Shown in pieces: positions 31,067 to 39,335 of a stretch of 64,000 nucleotides of DNA (positions are counted from its first letter, which is position 1; each line of letters starts with the position of its first letter). The DNA is taken from the NCBI GenBank assembly GCA_910588875.1, contig CAJURT010000007.1, positions 1 through 64,000 of the forward strand, written 5' to 3'. Position numbers and translations under genes: made by a program. The stretch comes from an uncultured Lachnospiraceae bacterium. Its GTDB lineage: Bacteria > Bacillota > Clostridia > Lachnospirales > Lachnospiraceae. The notes under the pieces were generated by a model. The model was not told the origin of the DNA. It saw only the letters and a list, made by a program, of their open reading frames with translations, and made no database searches.

Positions 31067-31708
31067 CTAAGCTTTTTTATCCATCCAGGCCTTTTTTACA
31101 CGAACCAGTTCCAGGATCATATCTACTGCACCGTCGATGCCGACAGAACTGCTGTTGATGCAAAGATCATAACTGCGGGAGTCACCCCATTTTTTGCTGG
31201 AATAGTAGTTATAATAGCTGGCTCTCTTTTTATCCGTTTTTGCCATGATATCTTTTGCCTTGGCCTGTTCCACTTTGTACAGTTCCTTTAGATATTCTAT
31301 TCTGCTCTCATCGTTTCCCGTGATGAAAACACTGACCACATGGGGATATTCTGCCAATGCATAATCTGCACAACGTCCCACAATCACACAGGATTCTTCG
31401 TCGGCCAGTTTTTTGATTGTATCAAATTGCGCCAAAAAAATCTTATGGTTTAAGGGCATATCCAGGTAAGCGGAATTGGAATAACCCATAGAATAGGTAT
31501 CCATCACCAGGGAATAAAGAAAGCTGCTTGTTGGTTTTTCGTCATGGGTTTCAAATAATTCCTCACACAGGCCACTATGTTTGGCGGCTAATGTTAAGAG
31601 TTCTTTATCGTAACATTTTATACCAAGCCGTTCCGCAACTATCTCACCGATCTTTTTACCACCGCTGCCGCACTGCCTTCCGATTGTTATCACTAAATTC
31701 CCGTTCAT
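31067..31708 (-). CDS. Cytidylate kinase-like family protein
   Basis: A 213-residue P-loop protein beginning MNGNLVITIGRQCGSGGKKI with GEIVAERLGIKCYDKELLTL, the pattern of the cytidylate-kinase-like family common in Clostridia. GRCADYALAEYPHVVSVFIT is the mid-domain strand, and KKRASYYNYYSSKKWGDSRS is the typical C-terminal motif. These are distinct from the housekeeping Cmk, and their substrate is not established. GGAGAAGG stands before ATG 31708. Monocistronic, between the lexA terminator and rluD. Confidence 0.88.
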   Translation of the reverse strand: MNGNLVITIGRQCGSGGKKIGEIVAERLGIKCYDKELLTLAAKHSGLCEELFETHDEKPTSSFLYSLVMDTYSMGYSNSAYLDMPLNHKIFLAQFDTIKKLADEESCVIVGRCADYALAEYPHVVSVFITGNDESRIEYLKELYKVEQAKAKDIMAKTDKKRASYYNYYSSKKWGDSRSYDLCINSSSVGIDGAVDMILELVRVKKAWMDKKA

Positions 31709-31737
31709 AGATGACCTTCTCCTTTCAGCCGTTTGTA

Positions 31738-31769
31738 AATAGTAATACATTTTAGATATTACTATTATA
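31738..31769 (-). promoter_or_regulatory. -10 element with overlapping 9-bp inverted repeat
   Basis: TATAAT on the minus strand (complement of 31764-31769) precedes the kinase-like gene by about 55 bases. AATAGTAAT / ATTACTATT (31738-31746, 31758-31766) overlaps its downstream side. The -35 is weak. Promoter likely; operator only possible. Confidence 0.4.
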
Positions 31770-31814
31770 CACCAAAATATCTGAAAAGTACACAAAAAAA
31801 GATATAAATTCTAT

Positions 31815-32735
31815 CTATTTTGGCAAATCTTCGAAGAGTTTTTCCAGCAGATCCACAAAGTATTCCGGAAGCGGAGCCTGAATCTCCAAATATTCACCTG
31901 TCCTCGGATGCCGGATCCCTAAGATACCGGCATGCAAAGTTTGCCCTTCAAGCCCGGAATAAGGGGCCTTGGAAGAGCCATATACAGAATCTCCCAGCAA
32001 CGGATGCCCAATTGAGGCCATGTGAACCCGGATTTGATGGGTACGCCCGGTTTCCAGCCTGCATTCCAAATAAGTAAAGCGTCCGGAACGGTTTAAGACA
32101 TGGTAATGGGTAATCGCCGGCTTTCCGTTTTTTTCATTGATACTCATTTTTTTCCGGTCAGTGGGATGCCTCCCGATGGGGGCGTCTACCATTCCCTCAT
32201 CTTCTTTTATATTTCCATGGACAATAGCATAGTATACCCGCGTAATGGAATGGGCTTTTAACTGCCTGGCAATATCGTTGTGGGTAAGGTCATTTTTACA
32301 TACCACGAGAACCCCCGTAGTGTCCCTGTCAATGCGATGAACAATGCCCGGGCGCAATATACCGTTAATTCCGGAAAGGTCCTTGCAATGCTCCATCAGG
32401 CCGTTTACCAGGGTTCCTGACAGATGTCCGGCGGCTGGATGGACAACCATCCCCTTAGGCTTGTTCACCATGAGAAGGTCAGCATCCTCATAAAGAATAT
32501 CCAAATCCATTTTTTCCGGCAATATGGGAGGCACAGCTGCTTCCGGGATTTCAACATGGATCTCATCTCCTGCCGAAACCTTGTAATTGCTTTTTACTGC
32601 TTTTCCGTTAATAAAAACTTCGCCGCTTTTGAGAAGCTTTTGCAGATAAGAACGGGAAAATCCCTCACAGTGGTCACTTAAATACCGGTCAATGCGGATA
32701 TTATCCTTCTCATCCACGATTATGTTTTGCACCAC
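31815..32735 (-). CDS. RluD-type 23S rRNA pseudouridine synthase
   Basis: A 306-residue RluA/RluD-family enzyme. An N-terminal S4 RNA-binding domain (RIDRYLSDHCEGFSRSYLQK, SGEVFINGKAVKSNYKV) precedes the synthase domain with the catalytic Asp in PGIVHRIDRDTTGVLVVCKN, and AGRTHQIRVHMASIGHPLLG-type sequence later (ETGRTHQIRVHMASIGHPLL). RluD makes pseudouridines in helix 69 of 23S rRNA; Firmicutes carry several paralogues, so the target is not certain. The start is one of two adjacent GTG codons (32735 or 32732). It is 18 bases downstream of lspA. Confidence 0.92.
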   Translation of the reverse strand: MVQNIIVDEKDNIRIDRYLSDHCEGFSRSYLQKLLKSGEVFINGKAVKSNYKVSAGDEIHVEIPEAAVPPILPEKMDLDILYEDADLLMVNKPKGMVVHPAAGHLSGTLVNGLMEHCKDLSGINGILRPGIVHRIDRDTTGVLVVCKNDLTHNDIARQLKAHSITRVYYAIVHGNIKEDEGMVDAPIGRHPTDRKKMSINEKNGKPAITHYHVLNRSGRFTYLECRLETGRTHQIRVHMASIGHPLLGDSVYGSSKAPYSGLEGQTLHAGILGIRHPRTGEYLEIQAPLPEYFVDLLEKLFEDLPK

Positions 32736-32753
32736 GGGTATTTCCCCCCTTCT

Positions 32754-33290
32754 TTAGTTTTTCTCCCTGCCAGCGAGACGGAAAATTTCCAGATCTTTTT
32801 CGGAATAATAAAATGTCATCAATACAAGAAGCGCCGCTGTTGCAGTGGTGACATAGATGTCTGCCACATTGAATACAGGAAAATCAATTAACCGGAAATA
32901 AATAAAATCAACCACATACTTTTGGCTGATACGGTCCACCATGTTGCCCAAAGCGCCTGCAGTAATTAAGGTAGTGCATAACCCAAGCCAACAGTAATGG
33001 GAATCCCTCCAGGAGGGAAGGCAGCCCATGACATAAACGGCCACAATTAAAACAAGTATCCCGATCACGAAAAAGAATGCCTGGCGTCCCTGTAGTATGC
33101 CAAAGGCAGCGCCCCTGTTTTCCGAGTAAAGGAATTCAAAAACCCCTTGCCAGAGAACTAGCGGATCCTGGCCTTTCAAATGAAGAACCGCTAAATACTT
33201 GGTATACTGATCCAGAAGAACCAGAAGGATGGAACCGATTGCCCACACAGCCAAATTGGCAATGATACTCCTCTTGCGTGTACTATTCAT
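32754..33290 (-). CDS. lspA: Lipoprotein signal peptidase II
   Basis: A 178-residue aspartic membrane protease that removes lipoprotein signal peptides after lipidation. Four hydrophobic spans are visible. The catalytic pair is in ALGNMVDRISQKYVVDFIYF (first Asp) and FPVFNVADIYVTTA (second Asp), with SENRGAAFGILQG in the extracytoplasmic loop. The start codons at 33293 and 33290 (ATGATG) overlap the aroB stop; GGAGG is six bases before the second, which I prefer. The window encodes several lipoprotein substrates, for example the YerB-like protein and the carboxypeptidase. Confidence 0.96.
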   Translation of the reverse strand: MNSTRKRSIIANLAVWAIGSILLVLLDQYTKYLAVLHLKGQDPLVLWQGVFEFLYSENRGAAFGILQGRQAFFFVIGILVLIVAVYVMGCLPSWRDSHYCWLGLCTTLITAGALGNMVDRISQKYVVDFIYFRLIDFPVFNVADIYVTTATAALLVLMTFYYSEKDLEIFRLAGREKN

Positions 33291-34389
33291 CATTTTCCTC
33301 CGACATCCAGCATATCGTATCCAGCAGTTCCTGGTCGCTGACTGTGGAATCGATATAAGCCTCCCCAATCCGGCGTAAGAGAATAAAGCGGATCCTTCCG
33401 GAATCCATCTTTTTATCCTTTTTCGTGGCAGCAAGGATCTCCTCTTTATTTAAATGAAGCCCTTTTAAACTAACCGGCAACCCAAAACGGTGCAATGTCC
33501 TGCGTATGGCCTGCTCCTCTTCCTCAGAAAGAAAACCACGCAGGACAGATAAATGGACGGCACCTATACACCCCAACGCAACACATTGCCCGTGCAGCAA
33601 TTGGAAATCCATAAGTTTCTCAATGGCATGCCCCAGGGTATGTCCAAAATTCAACAGTGCACGCTGCCCCAATTCCAAAGGATCCTCTTCCACTATCTTC
33701 TGCTTCACCCTGTCGCTTTCTAAAATCATGGTACGGCAGGTTTCATCCTCACGTCGGTTAATCTCCGAAACATGGGAGTCGATCCAATCATAGTAATCGT
33801 GGCTCTGAATCAGGCCGTGTTTGATGATTTCCCCCATACCAGAGGCGTATTGCTCTTTTGATAAAGTTTGTAGGGTTGCAGTATTTGTATATACTAATAT
33901 CGGCATGTGAAATGCCCCAACCATATTTTTATAAGAGTCAAAATCCACCCCTGTTTTTCCGCCAATACTGCTGTCCACCTGGGAAAGAAGGGTTGTGGGC
34001 ACTTGGATGAACCGGATCCCGCGCAGATAAGTAGCTGCGGAATAACCGCAGAGATCCCCAACTACCCCGCCCCCCAATGCTACCAGGACATCTTTACGGT
34101 CATAGTGGTGACAAATCAGATAACGGTATAAGTCACGTACAGTATCCAGATTCTTCTGCTCTTCCCCAGCCGGGAAAACAAAGGAGCCCATAGTATGGCA
34201 GTAAGGGGTCAGCTGTTCTTTTACTGCATCCAGATAAATCGGGGCAACGTTGCTGTCACTGACAATGCATATTTTACGCCCGTTTATCCCAAGCCGGGAA
34301 ACCTCTTCTCCCAATCGGGCAAAAGAATGTTCCAATATTATATCATAGATATCTTTTCCATCTCTGTGTACGGTAATCCTGTCCGTCAT
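33283..34389 (-). CDS. aroB: 3-dehydroquinate synthase
   Basis: A 368-residue shikimate-pathway enzyme that cyclises DAHP, with NAD and a metal. The NAD-binding and active-site region reads VALGGGVVGDLCGYSAATYL then GIRFIQVPTTLLSQVDSSIG and GKTGVD. The metal ligands are in EIIKHGLI, NFGHTLGHAIEKL and LHGQCVALG. The start is ATG 34389 with AGAGG upstream. Its end overlaps lspA. It stands alone, away from other aro genes. Confidence 0.97.
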   Translation of the reverse strand: MTDRITVHRDGKDIYDIILEHSFARLGEEVSRLGINGRKICIVSDSNVAPIYLDAVKEQLTPYCHTMGSFVFPAGEEQKNLDTVRDLYRYLICHHYDRKDVLVALGGGVVGDLCGYSAATYLRGIRFIQVPTTLLSQVDSSIGGKTGVDFDSYKNMVGAFHMPILVYTNTATLQTLSKEQYASGMGEIIKHGLIQSHDYYDWIDSHVSEINRREDETCRTMILESDRVKQKIVEEDPLELGQRALLNFGHTLGHAIEKLMDFQLLHGQCVALGCIGAVHLSVLRGFLSEEEEQAIRRTLHRFGLPVSLKGLHLNKEEILAATKKDKKMDSGRIRFILLRRIGEAYIDSTVSDQELLDTICWMSEENDE

Positions 34390-34498
34390 GTGATTTCCTC
34401 TTTCTTTTAAAATAACAACAAGAAAGCAAACAATCCCCCCAAACACAGCGGAAAATTGTCTGCCTTTTTCCTATAATAAAGCTTGTCTGATACATAGG

Positions 34499-35002
34499 CT
34501 ATAATCGGATATTCATGCCGGAAACATCCAGGTTCGCATTGCCCAACAGATCCTGGAAATCACCGGACAGTTCCACGGATTCCGGAGTGGCAATAAATAT
34601 ATAACTGGAAATTTTCTGAAGGTTCCCGTTCATAGAATAGGTGGCACCAGAGGTAAAATCAATAATCCTTTGAGCAACCTCCATGTGGATCCCTTCCATA
34701 TTCAGTACCACAGCCTTACCATCCAGTAAAAAATCACAAATATCTCTTGCATCTTCAATGGAGGTTGGTTTAATCATAGAAACCTCCATCGCTTTTCTCA
34801 TTGGTACAACTTTTGAAGATGAACGTGAAAAAAAACGTGGCCTTGGTTCTTCTTCCTCCTCATCCATATCGTCTCTGGAATTGCTGAATGTATTTCTTCT
34901 GCTTGGCCTGTCCTGCTCATAATCATCTTCCGGTCCAAAGTAGTCATCATCCTCGTCGTCGTTTAACCGAGTTATCTCCATCAGTTTGCTAATCAGGCTC
35001 AT
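34499..35002 (-). CDS. sepF: Cell division protein SepF
   Basis: A 167-residue SepF that bundles FtsZ and tethers it to the membrane. The N-terminus (MSLISKLMEITRLNDDEDDD) is the amphipathic membrane anchor followed by an acidic and Arg-rich linker. The C-terminal domain has VSMIKPTSIEDARDICDFLL, GKAVVLNMEGIHMEVAQRII, DFTSGATYSMNGNLQKISSY. It lies 20 bases after a YggS-family gene, the conserved Gram-positive order yggS-sepF. Confidence 0.95.
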   Translation of the reverse strand: MSLISKLMEITRLNDDEDDDYFGPEDDYEQDRPSRRNTFSNSRDDMDEEEEEPRPRFFSRSSSKVVPMRKAMEVSMIKPTSIEDARDICDFLLDGKAVVLNMEGIHMEVAQRIIDFTSGATYSMNGNLQKISSYIFIATPESVELSGDFQDLLGNANLDVSGMNIRL

Positions 35003-35022
35003 ACTTATCTACTCTCCATTTC

Positions 35023-35712
35023 TCATCTGACACCAAAAATACCGGTGCCGACTCTAATCATGGTCGCCCCCTCTTCTATGGCCACCTGGTAATCGCCGGT
35101 CATTCCCATAGAAAGAACGCTCATACTAGTATTATCAATGTTTTTGTGTTTGATGTCAACATATAATTGAAATAATTTTTGAAAAACTGGCCGATTTTGT
35201 TCAGAATTCTCGACAAATGGTGCAATTGTCATGAGGCCACATACCCGAACATTGGGAAACCGGCTGATTTGCAGAACTGCATCCAAAACCTCATTCACGG
35301 CAAACCCAAATTTACTTTCTTCCTGTGCCACGTTCACTTCCAATAGGATATCCACAACTTTCCCGATCCGCTCTGCTTCCTGCTGGATTTCAGAAGCCAG
35401 CCTAAGGGAATCCACGGAATGGATCATGGTGACATAGGGAAGAAGCTGCCGCACCTTGTTGCGCTGCAAATGGCCGATCATATGGAAACAGAGATCATCT
35501 GGCAGCATAGGTGCTTTTTGAAGAATTTCCTGCACCTTGTTTTCACCGAAATTCCTTTCCCCACAGTCATAGGCCGCCTGAAGTGCCTGCAGTGGTTTCG
35601 TTTTGCTGACGGCAATCAAGGTTACCTCTTTGGGATCCCTGCCGCATCTGGCACAGGAAGAAAGAATATTTGCATGTACTTGTTTAAGATTTTCCAAGAT
35701 GGTCTCTTTCAT
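35023..35712 (-). CDS. YggS-family pyridoxal-phosphate homeostasis protein
   Basis: A 229-residue single-domain alanine-racemase-barrel protein that binds PLP but has no known catalytic turnover; it balances vitamin B6 pools. The PLP lysine is in TLIAVSKTKPLQALQAAYDC. Other marks are GERNFGENKVQEI, FHMIGHLQRNKVRQLLP and SMGMTGDYQVAIEEGATMIR with VGTGIFG. ATG 35712 has GGAG eight bases before it. Second gene of the HlyD-like, yggS, sepF unit. Confidence 0.94.
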   Translation of the reverse strand: MKETILENLKQVHANILSSCARCGRDPKEVTLIAVSKTKPLQALQAAYDCGERNFGENKVQEILQKAPMLPDDLCFHMIGHLQRNKVRQLLPYVTMIHSVDSLRLASEIQQEAERIGKVVDILLEVNVAQEESKFGFAVNEVLDAVLQISRFPNVRVCGLMTIAPFVENSEQNRPVFQKLFQLYVDIKHKNIDNTSMSVLSMGMTGDYQVAIEEGATMIRVGTGIFGVR

Positions 35713-35753
35713 CGTTTTTACTCCGTTATTTAGCTTTTTATATGATAGCACAT

Positions 35754-37160
35754 TTATTGATAGATCAGCTGCCCTTCATAGACAGTATCAGCATCCAGTA
35801 CAATATGGTCATATACTGACAATCCATAACTCATGCCTTTTTGGACAGTATAATACTCTTCATTGGATTTTAGAATTTCAATTAATTTAAATACAGCATA
35901 TCCCTTATTAATATTATATACGCCTTGTAAAGAATCAATGGCACCGATCTGATATCTGTCATCCGAGTCGGGCTTGACGACAAAGTCACCAAGCTTAAAG
36001 GGGCTTTTTTCTCCTGTCTCTATATAATAATACTCATCGGTGGAATTGTAAATAGTTACCGGGACAAACTCCACAGAAGAGCCGTTTTCGTTATAAACTG
36101 CCTTCAGGAAACCTGTGTCATTGCTATTGCCTCCCTGTGCCAGGTAATCCACGGGAATCAGGTAGAAATCTTTGGAGGTCACAGAAGTCACCGGAATTTT
36201 CAAACCATCCAGATGCTCTGTCTCTACTTCAAAATTCACAAAACGGTCACTGATAAATTGTACCATATACTGGTTAAAATCCAGCTTTCCATAAGGATTG
36301 CCATCGGATCCGGTTATGACAGAAAAGTCACCTTCTGTTTCCAGGTTCCTTGAATTAAATATCACATGGAGCGATGTTTTTCCCTCATACTCTGCCAATT
36401 GTTCTTCTGACAGGGGAAAAAGGATACTCCAGTCGTCAGAGGTAACCAATTTGTAAACAGCATCGGAAGCAGCAATACGTTGTCCTGCTTTTGTGATTTC
36501 CTTTGAATATCCGGTACGTTCAAAATCTGCTGCTGAGATTTCCGAGGCCTCCATTCCCTCATACCGGTCAATAGCGTAAGATACTACCCCGGAAGCCGGT
36601 GCCTGTACCTGCCAAAAGACAGCCCCTGTCTGCTCCATAATGCTGTCTAAGCTTTCTAAAGTGTTGAAATTAACATACTCTGACACAGAGGCATTCAGCG
36701 AAGAATAAAGGGAGTAGGATATATCATAAGTCAGGTCAGAATAATTCATTGAGAACTGGGTTAACTGACGTTTTATTTCTGACAGATTATCATTTGTGAG
36801 GACAGCATTGTTTTCGTTCTGTTCTTTCAGAAGGGAGGCTAAGTTCCCGGTTTCGTCAATAGAATAAATACGGGATCCTACTGCTGCCCGCTTTCCTTCC
36901 CGTACATAATAATGGATATATCCGGCCCTGTCGGTATACTGGACAGATTCCTGCCTGAGAATAAGGCCGGTATATCCGTGGTCAGTGACAATATCCCCTT
37001 CCACCACCTCATAAAATTGTACTTTTTCTTTTTTCGCATAAGTGTAGACACAGAATGCCAAATAGATAAAAATAATAGCAAATATAATCATTCCCACATT
37101 GATGTTCAGAGGTCGGCGGTATTGTGCCTGCACTTTTGAAGTTCCTTTTTTTCTGCGCAA
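35754..37160 (-). CDS. HlyD-like membrane-anchored protein of the sepF cluster
   Basis: About 468 residues. A short basic N-terminus (RRKKGTSKVQAQYRRPLNI) leads into one membrane span (GMIIFAIIFIYLAFCVYTYA). A long extracytoplasmic part follows with beta-barrel/lipoyl-like stretches (VVEGDIVTDHGYTGLILRQE, GVVSYAIDRYEGM). It resembles membrane-fusion adaptors but has no ABC or RND partner here. Its fixed position before yggS and sepF in Clostridia suggests a division-linked role, by inference. I prefer the TTG at 37160 because GGAGG lies seven bases upstream; the ATG at 37187 has no ribosome binding site and sits in a hairpin arm. Confidence 0.72.
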   Translation of the reverse strand: MRRKKGTSKVQAQYRRPLNINVGMIIFAIIFIYLAFCVYTYAKKEKVQFYEVVEGDIVTDHGYTGLILRQESVQYTDRAGYIHYYVREGKRAAVGSRIYSIDETGNLASLLKEQNENNAVLTNDNLSEIKRQLTQFSMNYSDLTYDISYSLYSSLNASVSEYVNFNTLESLDSIMEQTGAVFWQVQAPASGVVSYAIDRYEGMEASEISAADFERTGYSKEITKAGQRIAASDAVYKLVTSDDWSILFPLSEEQLAEYEGKTSLHVIFNSRNLETEGDFSVITGSDGNPYGKLDFNQYMVQFISDRFVNFEVETEHLDGLKIPVTSVTSKDFYLIPVDYLAQGGNSNDTGFLKAVYNENGSSVEFVPVTIYNSTDEYYYIETGEKSPFKLGDFVVKPDSDDRYQIGAIDSLQGVYNINKGYAVFKLIEILKSNEEYYTVQKGMSYGLSVYDHIVLDADTVYEGQLIYQ

Positions 37161-37185
37161 AATCTTTTCCTCCGGCAGATTGATC

Positions 37186-37361
37186 ATCTGGCAAATTCAT
37201 ATTTCCCTATTTTGCCAGATACACCGTAATAAATAAGAATCCTGCTTCCCAGGATTCTCCGCCTGCGGCGGGTCGCTTCAGCGACATAATTCCTTTCCGC
37301 CGCAGTGCGATCCAGAGCGGAGCGTTTTGTATCATAGGACGAACTTTCCTATGATACAAAA
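37186..37361. other. Hairpin-dense leader / intergenic structure
   Basis: Five inverted repeats in 176 bases: ATCTGGCAAA/TTTGCCAGAT (37186-37195, 37211-37220), AGAATCCTG/CAGGATTCT (37236-37258), CCGCC/GGCGG (37259-37271), GTCGCT/AGCGAC (37272-37285) and TTTTGTATCATAGGA with its complement (37325-37361). They lie between the upstream gene's terminator and the HlyD-like gene. No open frame is conserved across them. This could be a structured leader or a small RNA. Confidence 0.5.
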
Positions 37362-37389
37362 AAGGGGACCTGTTTTCAAGTCCCCTTTT
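37360..37389 (-). terminator. Intrinsic terminator of the P-loop gene
   Basis: On the minus strand AAAAGGGGAC pairs with GTCCCCTTTT (arms at 37380-37389 and 37360-37369), followed by a further TT and TGTATC. It lies 13 bases after the stop of the 139-residue P-loop gene. Confidence 0.85.
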
Positions 37390-37402
37390 GTATCTATCTT
37401 AC

Positions 37403-37822
37403 TTACAGAGAAATGATCACGTCTTTCTGTATCGCTTCCGGCATCTCATGGGCATCCATAGAGATGCTAAGTACGAAATTCACGCCGTATTCAGCACTGA
37501 GTTTTTCCAGAACCGCAATGGTTTCACTGATATCTTCTCCCTCCAGGCAGGCAAGCTTCAAAAAGCTATCCAAAAACATGGTCTCAATATCGTGATCCTG
37601 AGAGATGATCCCACTGATAAATCCAACAAATCCCTGGCTGTTGTTAATCGGGAATTTGTTGACATTGATCAAACGGATCCGATTGTTTAATTCATACATG
37701 TGTTTAGAACTTTTATCCAGATAGACGATGGAACCGGCAGCTGTTTTAACTGTGTTATTCGCCATATCCAACAAATGTTTGGTTTTCCCTTTCCCCTTGT
37801 TGCCTGCGATAATCTGCACCAT
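37403..37822 (-). CDS. Small P-loop protein of unknown function
   Basis: A 139-residue protein beginning MVQIIAGNKGKGKTKHLLDM, with a Walker A-type GNKGKGKT at residues 7-14. AAGSIVYLDKSSKHMYEL, LINVNKFPINNSQGFVGFIS and DIETMFLDSFLKLACLEG follow; the last is a plausible Walker B strand. It is much shorter than known P-loop ATPases and has no partner domain. AAGGAGGAG precedes ATG 37822. It stands between a D,D-carboxypeptidase and the HlyD-sepF unit with its own terminator. Function unknown; I do not assign a family. Confidence 0.75.
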   Translation of the reverse strand: MVQIIAGNKGKGKTKHLLDMANNTVKTAAGSIVYLDKSSKHMYELNNRIRLINVNKFPINNSQGFVGFISGIISQDHDIETMFLDSFLKLACLEGEDISETIAVLEKLSAEYGVNFVLSISMDAHEMPEAIQKDVIISL

Positions 37823-37912
37823 ATTAATCTCCTCCTTGGACTTACAATATTTGTAAAAAAAATCTAATTCCCATAAAACAATTATAGTATAATTTTGCGG
37901 ATTAAGCAATCA

Positions 37913-38911
37913 CTAATTGACAATATTCTGAATTATATTTGTCATGTCCTGGTAAAGAGACTGACGGTTTTCTGCTTTCATTACCACGGATATATATTCG
38001 CGCCCTTCTTTATCACGGCTTGCCATAATCAGGCAGCTTCCGGCAGCCTGTGTAGTGCCGGTCTTTCCTCCCAAGGGAAAAAGACCGCTTGGCATAGGCT
38101 GCTGGCCAATCAGGAATTGGTTACTATTATTCCAGGTCTGGCTTTTAGGCTGTCCCTGGGCATCTGTATATTCTGCCGTATAACTTCCGGAGGAAATAAG
38201 CTTCCGGAACAATGGTTCTTTCAATGCTTCCTGGAAAATCAGATATAAATCATAAGCGGTTGTGTAATGCTGTTCATCATGGAGCCCATGGGGATTCACA
38301 AAATGGGTGCCTGTGGCTCCGATTTCCTGCGCCTGCTGATTCATAAGCTTGGCGAATTCTTCTATGCTGCCTGAAATATGTACGGCAATTGCCGCACCTG
38401 CATCGTTGCCGGAAGGCAGCATCAAACCATACAAAAGCTGCTCCATCGTTAACACATCCCCTGGGTTGATATGGGCAAGGGATGCACCTGCTTCTGTAAT
38501 TACAGATTCCTGCCCTATGGTAACTTTTTGCTTGAGATTACTCTCTTCCTGCAGATTTCCATAACGGATTGCCACCAATGCTGTCATTACCTTGGTAGTG
38601 CTGGCTGGGTATAACCGCTCAAAAACATTCCGTTCCAGAAGCACAGTGTGGTCTTCCAAGGAAAAAAGGCCAGCGGCCTTTGCCCCCACAGAACTGTCGG
38701 CCAGCGGCACTCCATCCATAACCACACATAAATCCGAAGCAAATGTTTCTGCTTTCCGTATGTCATCCGAAGAAGTAAGGGATGCTAACATTTGGAATCG
38801 CTCTTCCATCGGATAGGAGAAACTTTCTGCTTCACCGGACTGTCCGCAGCCCGGCAAAACCAGGCATGCCGCCAACACCCCAATCAATAAAATCTTATGA
38901 TATCCGTTCAA
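37913..38911 (-). CDS. D-alanyl-D-alanine carboxypeptidase (peptidase S11), lipoprotein
   Basis: A 332-residue low-molecular-weight PBP that trims terminal D-Ala from stem peptides. The N-terminal signal ends in a lipobox (LVLPGCGQSG). The active-site motifs are STTKVMTAL (SxxK), LPSGNDAGAA (SxN) and GGKTGTTQAAG (KTG). I use the TTG at 38911, with AGGAG seven bases upstream and ten bases after mgsA; a longer GTG start at 38956 would overlap mgsA. It is the last gene of the mre-min-rodA-mgsA run. Processing would need the LspA encoded at 33 kb. Confidence 0.92.
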   Translation of the reverse strand: MNGYHKILLIGVLAACLVLPGCGQSGEAESFSYPMEERFQMLASLTSSDDIRKAETFASDLCVVMDGVPLADSSVGAKAAGLFSLEDHTVLLERNVFERLYPASTTKVMTALVAIRYGNLQEESNLKQKVTIGQESVITEAGASLAHINPGDVLTMEQLLYGLMLPSGNDAGAAIAVHISGSIEEFAKLMNQQAQEIGATGTHFVNPHGLHDEQHYTTAYDLYLIFQEALKEPLFRKLISSGSYTAEYTDAQGQPKSQTWNNSNQFLIGQQPMPSGLFPLGGKTGTTQAAGSCLIMASRDKEGREYISVVMKAENRQSLYQDMTNIIQNIVN

Positions 38912-38921
38912 TCCAGTTCTC

Positions 38922-39317
38922 CTATCGGTAAATCTCACGCCATTCCAGATCCCCACGATCCAATGCCTTGATCAAAAGTTCTGCAGTGGCAAGGTTCGTG
39001 GCAAGCGGAATATTGTAGGTGTCACATAATTTTACCACATTGTTGACATCCGGTTCATGGGACTTGGATGTCAGGGGATCCCGCAGGAAAATCACCAGAT
39101 CCATCTCATTGTGCTCAATCTGTGCAGCAATCTGCTGCTGGCCGCCTAAATGGCCAGCCAGATATTTATGGATATTCAGATTGGTAACCTCTTCCACCAG
39201 CCTGCCGGTAGTCCCTGTTGCAAAAAGTTCATGTTTGTTCAAAATACCCCGGTAAGCAATACAAAAGTTTTGCATTAATTTTTTCTTGGCATCGTGCGCG
39301 ATCAATCCGATGTTCAT
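38922..39317 (-). CDS. mgsA: Methylglyoxal synthase
   Basis: A 131-residue MgsA that converts dihydroxyacetone phosphate to methylglyoxal, a glycolytic bypass under phosphate limitation. Typical stretches: NIGLIAHDAKKKLMQNFCIA, ATGTTGRLVEEVTNLNIHKY, LAGHLGGQQQIAAQIEHNEM, DLVIFLRDPLTSKSHEPDVN with the catalytic Asp. GGAGG precedes the ATG by nine bases. It trails rodA by 18 bases; its placement in a cell-shape operon is a common Clostridial arrangement with no clear functional link. Confidence 0.97.
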   Translation of the reverse strand: MNIGLIAHDAKKKLMQNFCIAYRGILNKHELFATGTTGRLVEEVTNLNIHKYLAGHLGGQQQIAAQIEHNEMDLVIFLRDPLTSKSHEPDVNNVVKLCDTYNIPLATNLATAELLIKALDRGDLEWREIYR

Positions 39318-39335
39318 AAGTAAAACCCTCCTTTT

